From Cycas panzhihuaensis (lineage: Eukaryota > Cycadophyta): a DNA stretch of 64,000 nucleotides. Location of the stretch: assembly GCA_023213395.1 (NCBI GenBank), contig CM041465.1, positions 82,777,741 to 82,841,740 on the forward strand, read 5' to 3'. The position numbers and the translations under genes were made by a program. Positions 44,585 through 54,453 of the stretch are shown piece after piece (within the stretch, counting starts at the first letter, position 1; each line of letters starts with the position of its first letter). The notes beneath the pieces are model-generated. The model was given only the letters and a program-made list of their open reading frames with translations. It did no database searches and was not told the origin of the DNA.

Positions 44585-45167
44585 TGTAGCGATCTATTTC
44601 TACTTTTATAGCAGTTTTCCTAAAAAGTACAGGTAATAATCCAAAAAACACAATAACTAGATGCTATTCAACAAGAAAATGAACAAGGAACAAGAATTAC
44701 AGAATCCATAGAAATAAATAATAATCTTTATTGTCAAATAATACCAAAATAGAGCGAAATTATAACAGAATACTAGTCTTTCTTGAAGAAGTGAGCTTCC
44801 CTCTTCGAGGCGAGGAACCCTCCAAACTGCAGCCCCCAAATGGGCGAGCTAATTGCAGCCCTAGAACCGAAAATGCGCGACCAAAGAACCTCCGACGATG
44901 GTTTGGGATGCCACCCAAACTTCCTATATACAGCGATAAAAATACTTCAATTAGAAGTCGGCCAGACTGGATGATATTATCCTTAATACTGCTTAAATAG
45001 AAGTCGGCCAGAACTTCTCCAAAATTGGCAGGCTAACTTTAAACGGTCATAACTTTTGATAGAGATGTCAGAATTGACTTTCGTCTGAACCGTTGGAATC
45101 CTTATTCAGAGGCCTTCAATTTGAATGGTTACATAGCATAGTTTTGACTAAATTTTGGAATGTTACA
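44585..45167 (-). repeat. RT-K 5' LTR (583 bp)
   Basis: TGTAGCGATC to GTTACA. It contains 117 bp (about 44655-44775) that the other LTR lacks, including a TAATAATCTTTATTG stretch. Confidence 0.92.
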
Positions 45168-45912
45168 TTTTTGGTATCTTGGATCTCCCATATATTCAAT
45201 TCTGATGGATTTTAGCCATGAGGGCATAATTGTTGATATCAACTGTAGTGAAGGACCTTCCTTTGTTTCGTCTAGGATTCGTGATAATGTGTTTGCTATA
45301 ATATTCTCTTTGCCTTTCTTACATACTATCATGAAGTCAAAATTCTGCAACTTACTGACCCATTTTTGTTGCTCATCGGACAATGTCTTCTGTTTGAGGA
45401 AGTATTTTAGACTATCATGATCCGTGCACACTTGAAATGAATTCCCTAGTAGATATTGTTGCCATTGCTGGATGACGTGCATGATTGGAAGCATCTCCTT
45501 ATCATAAATTGGTTTGAGTTTTTCTCTGTTATTGAACTTCTGACTCTCATAAGCAATTGGTCGTTCATCTTGGAGTAAGATTGCCCCTATTCCAAATCCT
45601 AATGCATCACACTCGAGTATGAACAGTTTCGAAAAATTGGGTGTTGCTAAGATTGGAGTTGTTACCATGGATTTCTTGAGATCACCAAAAGCTTCCTCTG
45701 CTTTTGGGTTCCAAGCAAACGCGTCTTTCTTGGTTAAGTCTATGAGTGGAGCTACTAGGTGTGCATAACCCTTTATGAATTTCCTAACAAACCCTGCTGT
45801 CCCCAAGAACCCCCAAACTATTGTAACACTTGTTGGGGTTGGCCAATTGACAATAGCTTGTATCTTCTTTGGGTCAATCATTATGCCTTATGTAGTTATG
45901 ATGTGTCCTTAG
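45168..45912 (-). pseudogene. RT-J RT tail and RNase H
   Basis: The open minus frame has GHIITT, IDPKKIQAIVNWPTP and GFVRKFIKGYAHLVAPL (RT thumb and connection), then RNase H with ECDALGFGIGAILLQ, YDKEMLPI and TDHDSLKYFL. Catalytic acids are present. It ends at RT-K, and the next residues are found beyond 41986. The upstream RT palm is deleted; the joint is near 45912. Confidence 0.88.
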
Positions 45913-45914
45913 GT

Positions 45915-46960
45915 GTTTCTTCTTCCTCCGATATTGTTGTATCTTCGGTATTAATCATGTATACCTTCTTCTAGGTGCATTGATGTTCGTGGTTCCACTC
46001 TGCCCTACATTTGAAACAAGTAACTTTCTTCATATGTTCTTCCTTCGTTGTTGTCTCTTGATTATTTCTAACTGCTAATGGGGCCTCGGCTTTGGTTCCT
46101 GACCTATTCTAATTTGGATTAAATCCCTGTGAGCTTTTCGTTTTGCATGTGAATGTAGGTCTAGTCTCCCACAGTTCTGCTTCCACACATATTGCTATCT
46201 TGATTGCCGAATCCAATGTTGGTACCTCCATTGCTTTTAGACGATATCTTATTGGAGGTTTCAATCCACTAATGTATGTTTTTAGAAGGAGTTCCGGTGG
46301 CACTGTTAATAGAATTAGACATTGTAACACTTAAAATTGTTCAGTAAACTCCTAGACTAAGCTTGTTTGCTATAACCTTGTCAACTGGGCAAAATAGTTT
46401 GTACTCCATGAATCTTCATATTGGGTTATGAGCCCATGCTTCATGTTGTGCCAGCTTTCTACTTGTTTCCCACTTGTTTGAAGCCACCATGAATACCATT
46501 TCAAGGCTCGACCATACAAATGTAATGATGCCAAGGATACTTGCTCGTGTTCCAGTATTGCATAGACTAAGAAATAGGTCTCCATCTGTAAAATCCATCC
46601 TCTTATATCCCTTGATTTATCAGGGTCAAACTTCGCTGAGGTGATCTTTGCCATTATCACCCCATCGTTACTCTTAAAGTTTCTTCTTTGATATTCTCCT
46701 CCTGTTTTAAATCTTCCTTCGAAACTACTTGTATTTCATTGTTCTATTTCCTTTTCTTGTTTGGCCCGTATTGGTTGTGCTTGTGGTCCATCCAACTTGA
46801 GGTTGATTTTGTGCATGAGGTCTGTGAGGCTCACTAACAAAGCTAGGATTTCCTTCCCTACTTTGTTTGTGGTGATTTGTTCCTAACTGGATTGGCCTTG
46901 GGCGGTTGACATCTTTTTTTGCTGTATAATCTTCTTAGAACGTAGCTCCGTTTGGGCTTC
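45915..46960 (-). pseudogene. RT-J gag with zinc knuckle
   Basis: Readable pieces are a charged N-terminus (REAQTELRSKK), the Gag core (GWILQMETYF near 46595, LLLKTYISGLKPPIRYRLK near 46290-46240) and a knuckle with CFKCRAEWNHEHQC near 46010-45970. One stop follows the MSTAQGQSS start, and a frameshift near 46360 separates the two core pieces. It is cut by RT-L at 46965. Confidence 0.82.
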
Positions 46961-46964
46961 TCTC

Positions 46965-47334
46965 TGTTCGGAAACATGAAATCATACACAAATGTTCCCA
47001 TCCGCAAAATATTTAACCATACACAGCAAGCAAACAAGAGTACACACAGAAAACAGATGCACAATACATAGGATTTACGTGGAAAAACCCTTTCGGAAAA
47101 AAACCCACCACAAAAGGATCCTTGATGGATCACATTGATTATTGCACAATTGATTGATACAATAATTCATGGAATACACAAGGGTTCAAGGCATTTATAT
47201 TCTTCCAAGAGGTGTCACCTAATTAGAGTTATGACCCTCCGAATAAGTCGCACCTTTTGGCTTCACACCTTTTCGCTTAATTAAATCACATTAACATTAA
47301 CTAAGTGGCTTAATAATTAACTACCACATTAACA
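46965..47334 (-). repeat. RT-L 3' LTR (370 bp)
   Basis: It starts TGTTCGG and ends TTAACA (TGTT/AACA inverted ends). The adjacent minus-strand TAAGGGGGGA is the polypurine tract. It contains ACGTGGAAAAACCC at about 47080, a copia-LTR-like motif. Its partner is not visible. Confidence 0.75.
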
Positions 47335-47499
47335 TCCCCCCTTAATGTGAGTGTGGGGAGCCTGCCAACTGCAACAGTTGTGTTATCACGAAGGCTAGGA
47401 TTATCTTGCAGCTTCTTTATCCTTGTCAATACATCCCCCCTCAAGGATAACATTGGTGAGTCCAAGTCCGGTATGCATCTTCATGAATTGATCTTCAGT

Positions 47500-49255
47500 G
47501 AGAGGTTTGGTGAACACGTCATAGTCGGAATTCACTCGCAAGAGTCGACTTGCGCTTCACGATTTGATTTGTTCCCGAATGTAATGGTGTTGAATCTCAA
47601 TGTGCTTCGTATGCACATGAAACTCTGGATTCTTTGATAGGCGAATGGTACTTTGATTATCAACAAAGATAACCAGGTGTCCATTTGAAACTCCAAGAAA
47701 CTCCAAGAGACCTTGCAACCATACGGCTTCCTTTGCACTCGTATTGAGTCCTTGATATTCAGCCTCTATAGAAGATAGTGCCACTATCTGCTGCTTCTTC
47801 GACTGCCATGAAACAAATCCATTGCCAACACCAAACAGATATGCAACAATGGATTTCTGATCGTCGAAATCTCCTCCCCAATCAACATTCATGTAGCCAT
47901 GCAACCGTATCTCTTCACCTCGATGGTATTTGAGACCAAGATTGATTGTCCTCTTCAAATACTTTAGAATCCGCTTCGCAGCAACCAAATAAGGTTCCTA
48001 AGGATTCTGCATGTAACGGGAAACCAACCCGATAGCGTATGTGATATCAAGCCTAGTATGAGTCAAATAGATCAGACTCCCTACCAACTAGTGATACTTT
48101 GTGCCATCTATAGAGGGCTTGGCCATATCCTTCTGCAACTTAACGCCTTTTACATATGGTGTTGCAACTGGTTTGTAATTCTGCATTCCAGATTTCTCCA
48201 ACAAGTTCTTCACATACTGCGACTGCAACAACACGATCCTATCATCCATCTGCCTAACCTGAATACCCAAGAAGTAGTGAAGTCTCCCAAGGTCTGTCAT
48301 GTCAAATGAAGCTCCCAGATTGGATTTGACTTTAGCAATAGCCTTGCCATAGTTACCGTTGATGAGCAAATCATCCACATACACCATGCAAGTAACTATT
48401 GAAGTCCCTCTTCTCTTCACATACAAATTTGGGTCGAGTTCTGAAGTCTCAAAATCTTCAGCTTTAAATTTTGCATCCATCTTTTCATACCAAGCACGAG
48501 GTGCTTGTTTCGAGCCATAGATTGACTTCTTCAGATGGCAGACAAGGTGCTCCTGGCCATCCTTAACGAATCCCAGAGGTTGCAACATATATATCTCCTC
48601 CTTTAGATCTCCATTAAGGAATGTAGACTTTACATCAATTTGGTGTAACTCTCAACCATAAGCAACTGCTAAGGAAATGAGTAATCAGACCGTTGTCATT
48701 CTGGAGATTGGTGCAAATGTCTTCTCATAGTCAATTCCTTCTTTCTGCTTGAATCCTTGTGCAACAAGTATGGCCTTATACTTGTCCACCTCTCCATTGA
48801 AGTGGAACTTCATCTTGTAGACCCACTTGCATCCCGTAAGGTTCTTCATCGAAGGTAGTGGAACCAAATCCCATGTGTTGTTCTTTAGCAGAGAACTATA
48901 CTCCTCCTCCATTGCAACTCTCCATCGTGGATCTCCTTTCGCTTCATCAAACGAATCAGGATCACTGAAGTTGTTGGTGTCTACTGGTAGAGTTCGACTG
49001 GCATGCTAACTTCGTGTTCTTTGATCATCAGTTAAGGTATGCATCGCCACACCGGAATCTTCTAGAGCCTTCCTTGCCCATAAAGGTATTGAAAGACCCG
49101 TTGCTAGAGGTACTTCATCTCGCGGTGGCTCCTCACTATTACTCGTCCCACTTGATCCTGCTTCCTTAGGTGTTCTAGTGACTGGCTCATCGTCCTCTTC
49201 GCTTGACGAATCTGGGAATGGGAGAAGGGGGCGGTAAAAAGGCTCCTATGATGAT
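47500..49255 (-). pseudogene. RT-L reverse transcriptase and RNase H
   Basis: Minus strand: LTGCKWVYKMKFHFNG and GIDYEKTFAPISRMTTV (48860-48690), SIYGSKQAPRAWYEKMD (48530-48480), YVDDLLINGN (about 48385-48360) and LHYFLGIQV. RNase H has IVALSSIEAEYQGLN, FVDNQSTIRLSKNPEFHV and HIEIQHHYIRE (47790-47560). Only a few stops and shifts break it (near 48660 and 48000). The C-terminal end past 47560 is lost. Confidence 0.9.
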
Positions 49256-49940
49256 TTGTCAGCGTGCTACATCGATGACTCATCAAATTTTACATCCCGA
49301 CTAACCACAATCTCCTCCCCCTTTGAATCCCATAGTCTGTAGGCTTTATTCTCAGTGCAATACCCCATGAATATGCACTTTAGACTCTTCCGATCTAGCT
49401 TCTTGCGGGTATCATCTGGGATGTGGGCGTATGCAATACACCCAAATGCTCTTAAATGGCTAATGATAGGCTTACGACCGGTCCATTTTTCTTTGGGGTT
49501 CATGCTGCGAATTGCTTGAGTGGGTACCCGGTTCAAAATATAAACAACAGTCACAACAACTTCTGCCTAAAACTTCGGTGGCAAGTTTTTAGCGTGCACC
49601 ATACACCTCACCATCTCCATCATGGTACAGTTTTTTCTTTCAACAACTTTGTTCTATTGTGGGGTATACAAGACCGTAAATTCCTGCTTTATACCATGAT
49701 CGTGTCAGAACTGATTGAACGAATGATTGTCACATTTCTTGCCATTATCACTTCTTAACATCTTTATCTTTTTATCACTTTCATTTTCAACCATTGCTTT
49801 CCAATCACGAAAGCGATCAAACACGTTTGACTTGTTCTTGAGAAAGTAAACCCATGCCTTCCTAGTATAGTCATCTACAAATACAAGGATATAACGAGTT
49901 CCAAATATTGAAGGGTTAGGAAGAGGACCCATTATGTCTG
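49256..49940 (-). pseudogene. RT-L integrase (C-terminal two thirds)
   Basis: Minus strand: MGPLPNPSIFGTRYILVFVD, MLRSDNGKKC (second acid; the usual GGE reads GKK), then a gap with stops where the third acid lies, and AFGCIAYAHIPDDTRKKLD with KCIFMGYC. RT-M separates it from its first part at 61684; the reading continues from LELVHSNY there to MGPLPNP here. Confidence 0.85.
49936..49940. repeat. RT-M target site duplication (GTCTG / GTTTG)
   Basis: GTCTG precedes the left LTR and GTTTG (61679-61683) follows the right LTR. They differ by one C-to-T change. Removing RT-M rejoins the RT-L integrase. Confidence 0.85.
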
Positions 49941-50293
49941 TGTGAAAATGGCCTAATGGCCTTACAATCCCAAGATCTAGAAGCTAGGTTCACTCTAGTT
50001 CTAGAAAGCAAATAAACTAGACAAGAATGAAACTATAAGATGAAATATGAGTAAGATAAGGCATGAAGAGAAAGAGCAAGAAAATGATACCAAAGATGAG
50101 GAGTTTGAATTGGTCCAACTTCCAAATGAATAACAGTTTGATTAGCAAACTGGCAGCATAACAATACATCTCCAACTCTACATGAGAACAATGAGGAGAG
50201 GTCTCATTATATAGAGTGAAAGGAGAGACCTAAGGAATTGGATGTTTGACAAGTGTCAAACATCTAAGGTACATGCCTTGCATGTAGGACATG
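49941..50293 (-). repeat. RT-M 3' LTR, outer part
   Basis: It starts TGTGAAAATGGCC and matches 61128 onward up to the RT-N insertion after ACATG. It includes a minus-strand TATA box (CTATATAAT) at 50205-50214. Confidence 0.93.
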
Positions 50294-50575
50294 TGATATG
50301 CATTTAGATTCAAGCACCTTCAGATCTTAGCATGCACAAGAAAATTAGATTAAGAGGAGGAAAGAAGTGCTTATCTCTTCATTGATTTCTTGAAGAAATG
50401 ACTTATGTATTTATACAACCTTGAGTTGGTTATATGTAGGACACATGCATGTTCCATGTAGGACATGTGTCACCTGTGTACCTAATTACTAATTAGGTTC
50501 CTTAAGTATCTTTAAAATGATACTTAAAGAGTATTAAGACTAAGATTACATATGACTATACATAAATACTTATCA
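50294..50575 (-). repeat. RT-N 3' LTR (282 bp)
   Basis: It starts TGATATGC and ends CTTATCA. A minus-strand TATA-like GTATAAATAC lies at about 50405-50416. Confidence 0.95.
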
Positions 50576-50849
50576 TTTCCTCCCTGCTTAAAAAGAAATT
50601 GGCCCCAATTTCTGCTAAAGATGGAGAAATGTTCTTGGAGAGTTGCTTCTTCGTTTCCCGGTTCGTCGTTGTCGTAATGGTGTTTGTTGGACGGAGAATC
50701 AGGAATGGTACAAAGATGAGCAACAACAAGTACATCAAAGGTAAGGTGGCCCAAATCACTTGAGTTGACTGTTGCGACCACCCTGAAAAGAAAGCTATGA
50801 AGTGAAGTTGATGTTGAATCTACCGTGAGTATCTTGTCATGATGTGTTT

Positions 50850-51245
50850 AAATGGGGTATGCTTGCCTGTGAAGAGGGCTTATGGCAATATGCCCGTAAA
50901 AGAAAACTACAGAGTATGCCTGCCTAAAGAGAGGGCTTATGGCAATATATCTGTTGTATGAAATAGGGTTTGTCTTCCTAATGAGAGGGCTTATGACAAA
51001 AATGGTATGGAGTATGTCTGCCTAATGAGAGGGCTTATGACAAGTATGGGGTATGTCTGCGTAAGGAGAGGGCTTATAACAATATGCCCCAAATTAATGC
51101 TGAAGGGGGTATATCCTTGACTACCAAGAAAGGAGTGTAAGGGACATGTCTGCCTAGAGATAGGGCTTACAACAATATTCCCGTAGTAAAATAAATGTTT
51201 GAGACATGCTTGCCTAGAGAGAGGGCTTATGGCAATGTGCTTTAA
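50850..51245 (-). repeat. Array of seven spaced copies of a 30-bp motif in RT-N
   Basis: Copies of TGTCTGCCTAA.GAGAGG followed by GCTTATGGCAAT (plus strand) occur near 50855, 50915, 50970, 51015, 51050, 51145 and 51205 at irregular spacing of about 37-97 bp. The core GAGGGCTTA, GAGAGGGCTT or ATAGGGCTTA is best kept. It lies near the 3' end of the element and has no partner elsewhere in the window. Confidence 0.85.
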
Positions 51246-51567
51246 AAGGTAGTCTAAAGATATATCAGAGGTTGTTGTTGAATTGGCTGAAGACAAGATA
51301 CTATTGTGTCTGCATCTGAGATTGTTACTGCTGAATCAACTAGAGGATAGGCTGCTGCTATGACTGTGGTTGCGCTTGTTGTTGGATTGCATGTATTTGC
51401 AAATGTTGTTGCTATACAGTAGGACAATGTTGCAGTGTAGGAGCAATAGGCTGTTGAACCTAAGGCTGAGAAACTGGCAACTGCCCATACAACACTTGCT
51501 ATGAAGCAGGTAATGGACCACAAGTGACCTATTGTTGTGTGAGTGGTTGAGTGGTTTGCACCAGTTG

Positions 51568-51772
51568 ATTCAAAAAAATTTCGAAGATAAAATGGTGGCA
51601 GCACCACAAATGCTACCAAAGTAAGAGGACCCAAAATCTAGACGAAGGACGGATTTACTTTTGTAGAAGATGCAGAATCCAAGTCTTCTTCCTTTAGATG
51701 CTGGTGACAAACTCCATAGAAAGAAACAAAACCTGGTCTCCCATTCAAGGGTAGTTCGATTCTTGCCTCACA
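51568..51772 (-). pseudogene. Host-gene-like fragment in RT-N: membrane-protein piece, unidentified
   Basis: A minus-strand frame reads CEARIELPLNGRPGFVSFYG, a short acidic stretch and then KVNPSFV-stop-ILGPLTLVAF, continuing through a hydrophobic run of about 20 residues to PPFYLRNFFE. The stop is TAG where Trp is likely. The layout, a soluble segment then one membrane span, looks like a real plant protein, but I cannot name it. A further frame upstream (51995-51774) may be part of the same source gene. Confidence 0.5.
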
Positions 51773-52489
51773 CTCAAGTTGGTATATTTTCCTTGAGAAA
51801 ATCCTTTAAAGGCTCTTGTGGGCCTTGATCTGATTTCAATAAACTACTTGAAACCTGTTTGTTTGAAGCAACAGTAGAAAAAATCCCCGTTCTTTTCATT
51901 ATAGGTGCCTTGTGTCTGGACCCATCTGGATTGCACAGTGACCATCTGCAAAAGAACTTGTGTGAAGTAGCCATATTCCATTTCCCAGAGGCCATGTGTT
52001 GAACAACATGTTTCTGGCCTTCTCTACACTTTCCTTGAAATTTTAGATTAAAATGCTAGGACGAAGAAACTGGATCTCCATGGTAAGGCCTGCTCCTCTG
52101 AGTGAAAACATCAAACCTACAACTAGTTGTGTAGCTCTGTTCAATTGATGGAGTCTGTAAACTTGGAAAACAACTGGAACAAGAGGCCAAACAGATGGAC
52201 TTTTGCGTTGGACATACTGCTCAAATGTGAACTGTACAATAAGGACCAATTGCAACAGAGGCTGTCGATCCTGTCCATGGCTATAACTTCTCCTAATTCC
52301 TCCATTTCCTGTGATTTACCTATGGGTTGACCAAGCAAGACTACAGGTGAAAGTGCAATGGGAAAAGCTGTAAGAGGAATACCAAAATTGCAAGCTGACA
52401 TTCCAGTCTGGTCTGGAGCCATGATGCTTGGAAAGCTCAGATTTTGGCCCAGATTTAGTTGGCTTGTGAACTCTGTGTTGACTGTGATT

Positions 52490-52610
52490 GAGTTTGTTGC
52501 TTAAGCTGCATTTGCTGGACTGCCTGTACAAGCATCTGGTCTCCAACTACACTCCTTATCTCTCTTAGAAAATCCTCTTTAGTTACTTCATTTCTCCTGA
52601 GCCTTGAATA
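52490..52610 (-). pseudogene. Host-gene-like fragment in RT-N: RST domain, TAF4 type
   Basis: The minus strand reads RLRRNEVTKEDFLREIR then SVVGDQMLVQAVQQMQ. This is the second half of the RST domain shared by RCD1, SRO and TAF4 proteins, which mediates contacts with transcription factors. The glutamine-rich tail (QLKQQTQSQSTQ) fits TAF4 better than RCD1. The first half of the domain is not clear; upstream sequence (52640-52880) is serine/threonine-rich with stops. The piece lies in the element's sense. Confidence 0.65.
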
Positions 52611-52960
52611 CCTAGGAAACCGTTGGATTGGTTCATTGCGGTGTTGCAACTATTGATGATGCAACCGCCGCTATTGTGGTGTTCAATTGCTATGGCACCT
52701 ACTGTTGTAGTGGTTGTAATTGTTGCGATGGTATTACTGCCCTTCCGTGGCGGTGAGGTCGTGGTTGTGGCTGCTGCAAACACTGTGGCTGTTGTTGGTC
52801 CAACTCTAGGTGTTAATTCTATTTTGGCTACTGCAGATGACTCTGTTGGGGCTACAAGACAACTTTTAGCCCACTTGCAATCATAAAATCTTGCATAACA
52901 CTTGGAAGAGAAGAGGTTGAAGAAAGGTGACATGTCTCCTCCAACTACTGCAATTCCAAC

Positions 52961-53417
52961 CTTTGAAGCAGCAACTGCATCCAAACGCTTCACACTTCTC
53001 TTGTATGCCTTTTGCCTTTGCTTCCTCTTCCTTTTGCCTTTGGCATTCTTGGAAAAGCTGTTGATCCATCTCCAAGAACATCTTCCTGACATTCAGAGTC
53101 AAACTGTGCATAGCCTAATTCTAGTGGTTTTGTGTATTCTTCTCTAGAGCAGAAAAAATTAGTGGCAAAACCACATGTTCGTTTTGTGCAATCAAACTTA
53201 CAATGTAATCATTGTTCCACAAAAACAAAGCTCACTCAGCCACCTAGAAGTGTGAACTATTCAAGCATCGTCCAATTTGCCTAAATAAGGGTACCATGCA
53301 TCATTGGAATTCAGTTGCCTGTGTGGCTTCCAAAACTTCCTCTAGTTCTCCACGAAACAGTACCTCCTTTTGACTATTTATGATGGGCCAATACTTGACA
53401 ATCTCGATGATGTATGC
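52961..53417 (-). pseudogene. Host-gene-like fragment in RT-N: PP2A B56 (B') regulatory subunit, C-terminal part
   Basis: One minus-strand frame over about 150 codons reads [95 protein letters not shown] and RLDAVAASK. This is the conserved C-terminal HEAT-repeat region of the B56 family, which directs the PP2A phosphatase to substrates. Five stops occur, each explained by one change (CGA to TGA, CAG to TAG, TGG to TAG). A small deletion occurs near 52985. No intron interrupts it, which fits capture of spliced RNA, although these exons may be contiguous in plants anyway. Confidence 0.85.
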
Positions 53418-53944
53418 ACTCCAAATATTGTTGTTAATCCAGATGATGGCCTGAAACAGACACCTTTGGCAGGTCCTAAAATATTTCCAAAAATGGTTCT
53501 CTTCATTATTTCAGATGGTATTTGAGGCATGCAAAGTTTTAGAGTAATTGCTATTGAAGTTGTGACTCCAACAGTTGTTGAACCAGTAGCAACAGAAGAT
53601 GACACTTGCTGCACCAAGTACAGGGGTTACAAATGTTGATGCTGCTTAGGAATACCATCAAGCGCGCTAATAGAGCTTGTTAAAGATGCCTACAAAAGTT
53701 GAGTTGAGGAAGAGGAGGAGGACGCAGATGAACCAAACCATGAAGAAAGGGCAGGTTGAGATCGGCTAGGGTTCGAGTCTCCGTGGAAATAAATAAAAAT
53801 ATAAAGAAGTTGTGATAACTTTCCTCAATCTTTATGGCTAATGAAAAAGAATAGGTCGAGAAGAAGAAGTCTAAACAAAAGCTAAAGGAGAAGTGAATGA
53901 AGAGAGAGAGAGATATTAATGCTAAGATCCTTAGAGACCGACTA

Positions 53945-53957
53945 GGCTCTGATACTA
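53945..53957 (-). other. RT-N primer binding site, Met type
   Basis: The minus strand reads TAGTATCAGAGCC, one base from the initiator tRNA-Met complement, two bases inside the LTR. Confidence 0.82.
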
Positions 53958-53959
53958 AT

Positions 53960-54241
53960 TGATATGCATTTAGATTCAAGCACCTTCAGATCTTAGCATG
54001 CATAAGAAAATTAGATTAAGAGGAGGAAAGAAGTGCTTCTCTCTTCATTGATTTCTTGAAGAAATGACTTATGTATTTATACAACCTTGAGTTGGTTATA
54101 TGTAGGACACATGCGTGTTCCATGTAGGACATGTGTCACCTGTGTACCTAATTACTAAATAGGTTCCTTAAGTATCATTAAAATGATACTTAAAGAGTAT
54201 TAAGACTAAGATTACATATGACTATACATAAATACTTATCA
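53960..54241 (-). repeat. RT-N 5' LTR (282 bp)
   Basis: It aligns without gaps to 50294-50575 with five substitutions. The ACATG duplication follows at 54242-54246. Confidence 0.95.
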
Positions 54242-54246
54242 ACATG

Positions 54247-54445
54247 TGTCCTTTTAGGGCTCTCAAGTGAGCAAAAGTGCATGGGGGTCCATTTGACCCT
54301 TTAGTGACAATGTTGTGTCACTAGAAAAGAATGTGGGTGTGCACTTTATCACTTAAGTGATAAGTCACCCCTAAAAGTACAAAAGTACAAATATTACATG
54401 ACAAATAAAGTACATAGTCTCAACATGTAAACATAAGGTTTAACA
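54247..54445 (-). repeat. RT-M 3' LTR, inner part
   Basis: It continues the LTR after RT-N and ends GGTTTAACA. The eight C residues at 54446-54453 are the minus-strand polypurine tract. Confidence 0.93.
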
Positions 54446-54453
54446 CCCCCCCC

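Larger units (their letters stand above)
41987..45167 (-). mobile_element. RT-K: internally deleted gypsy element inside RT-J
   Basis: LTRs 41987-42452 and 44585-45167 start TGTAGC and end GTTACA. Inside, from right to left, are the Met primer site, gag, protease, the first residues of RT, and then directly a chromodomain. All of RT, RNase H and integrase are missing, yet the 3' coding end, polypurine tract and both LTRs are intact. RT-J reads up to both LTR edges (G-D-P-R-Y-Q-K on the right). The flanks TCTTT and TTTTT differ by one base. Confidence 0.9.
40619..46964 (-). mobile_element. RT-J: Ty3/gypsy chromovirus, truncated, minus strand
   Basis: From right to left: gag (46960-45915), RT tail and RNase H (45912-45168), then an RT-K insertion, then integrase and chromodomain (41986-40619). 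The protease and most of RT are deleted at about 45912. The 5' end is cut by RT-L at 46965, and the 3' LTR was not found, so the left end is truncated near 40625. Confidence 0.88.
50294..54241 (-). mobile_element. RT-N: non-autonomous LTR element with host-gene-like fragments
   Basis: Two 282-bp LTRs, 50294-50575 and 53960-54241, differ at five positions and are flanked by the identical 5-bp duplication ACATG (50289-50293 and 54242-54246). The Met-type primer site lies next to the right LTR, and a purine tract (minus TAAGCAGGGAGGAAA) next to the left one, so it is minus strand. The 3.4-kb interior has no Gag, protease, RT or integrase. Instead it has three host-like coding fragments in the sense direction and a short tandem motif array. 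It resembles gene-capturing elements known from plants. Confidence 0.93.

Noticed and set aside
50850-51245. CRISPR-like spaced repeat
   Set aside because: Spacing is irregular, repeats are imperfect, and the context is a plant retrotransposon.
52623-53147. Plus-strand hydrophobic frames in RT-N
   Set aside because: They lie opposite the B56 and Ser/Thr-rich segments, whose minus-strand reading matches a known family.
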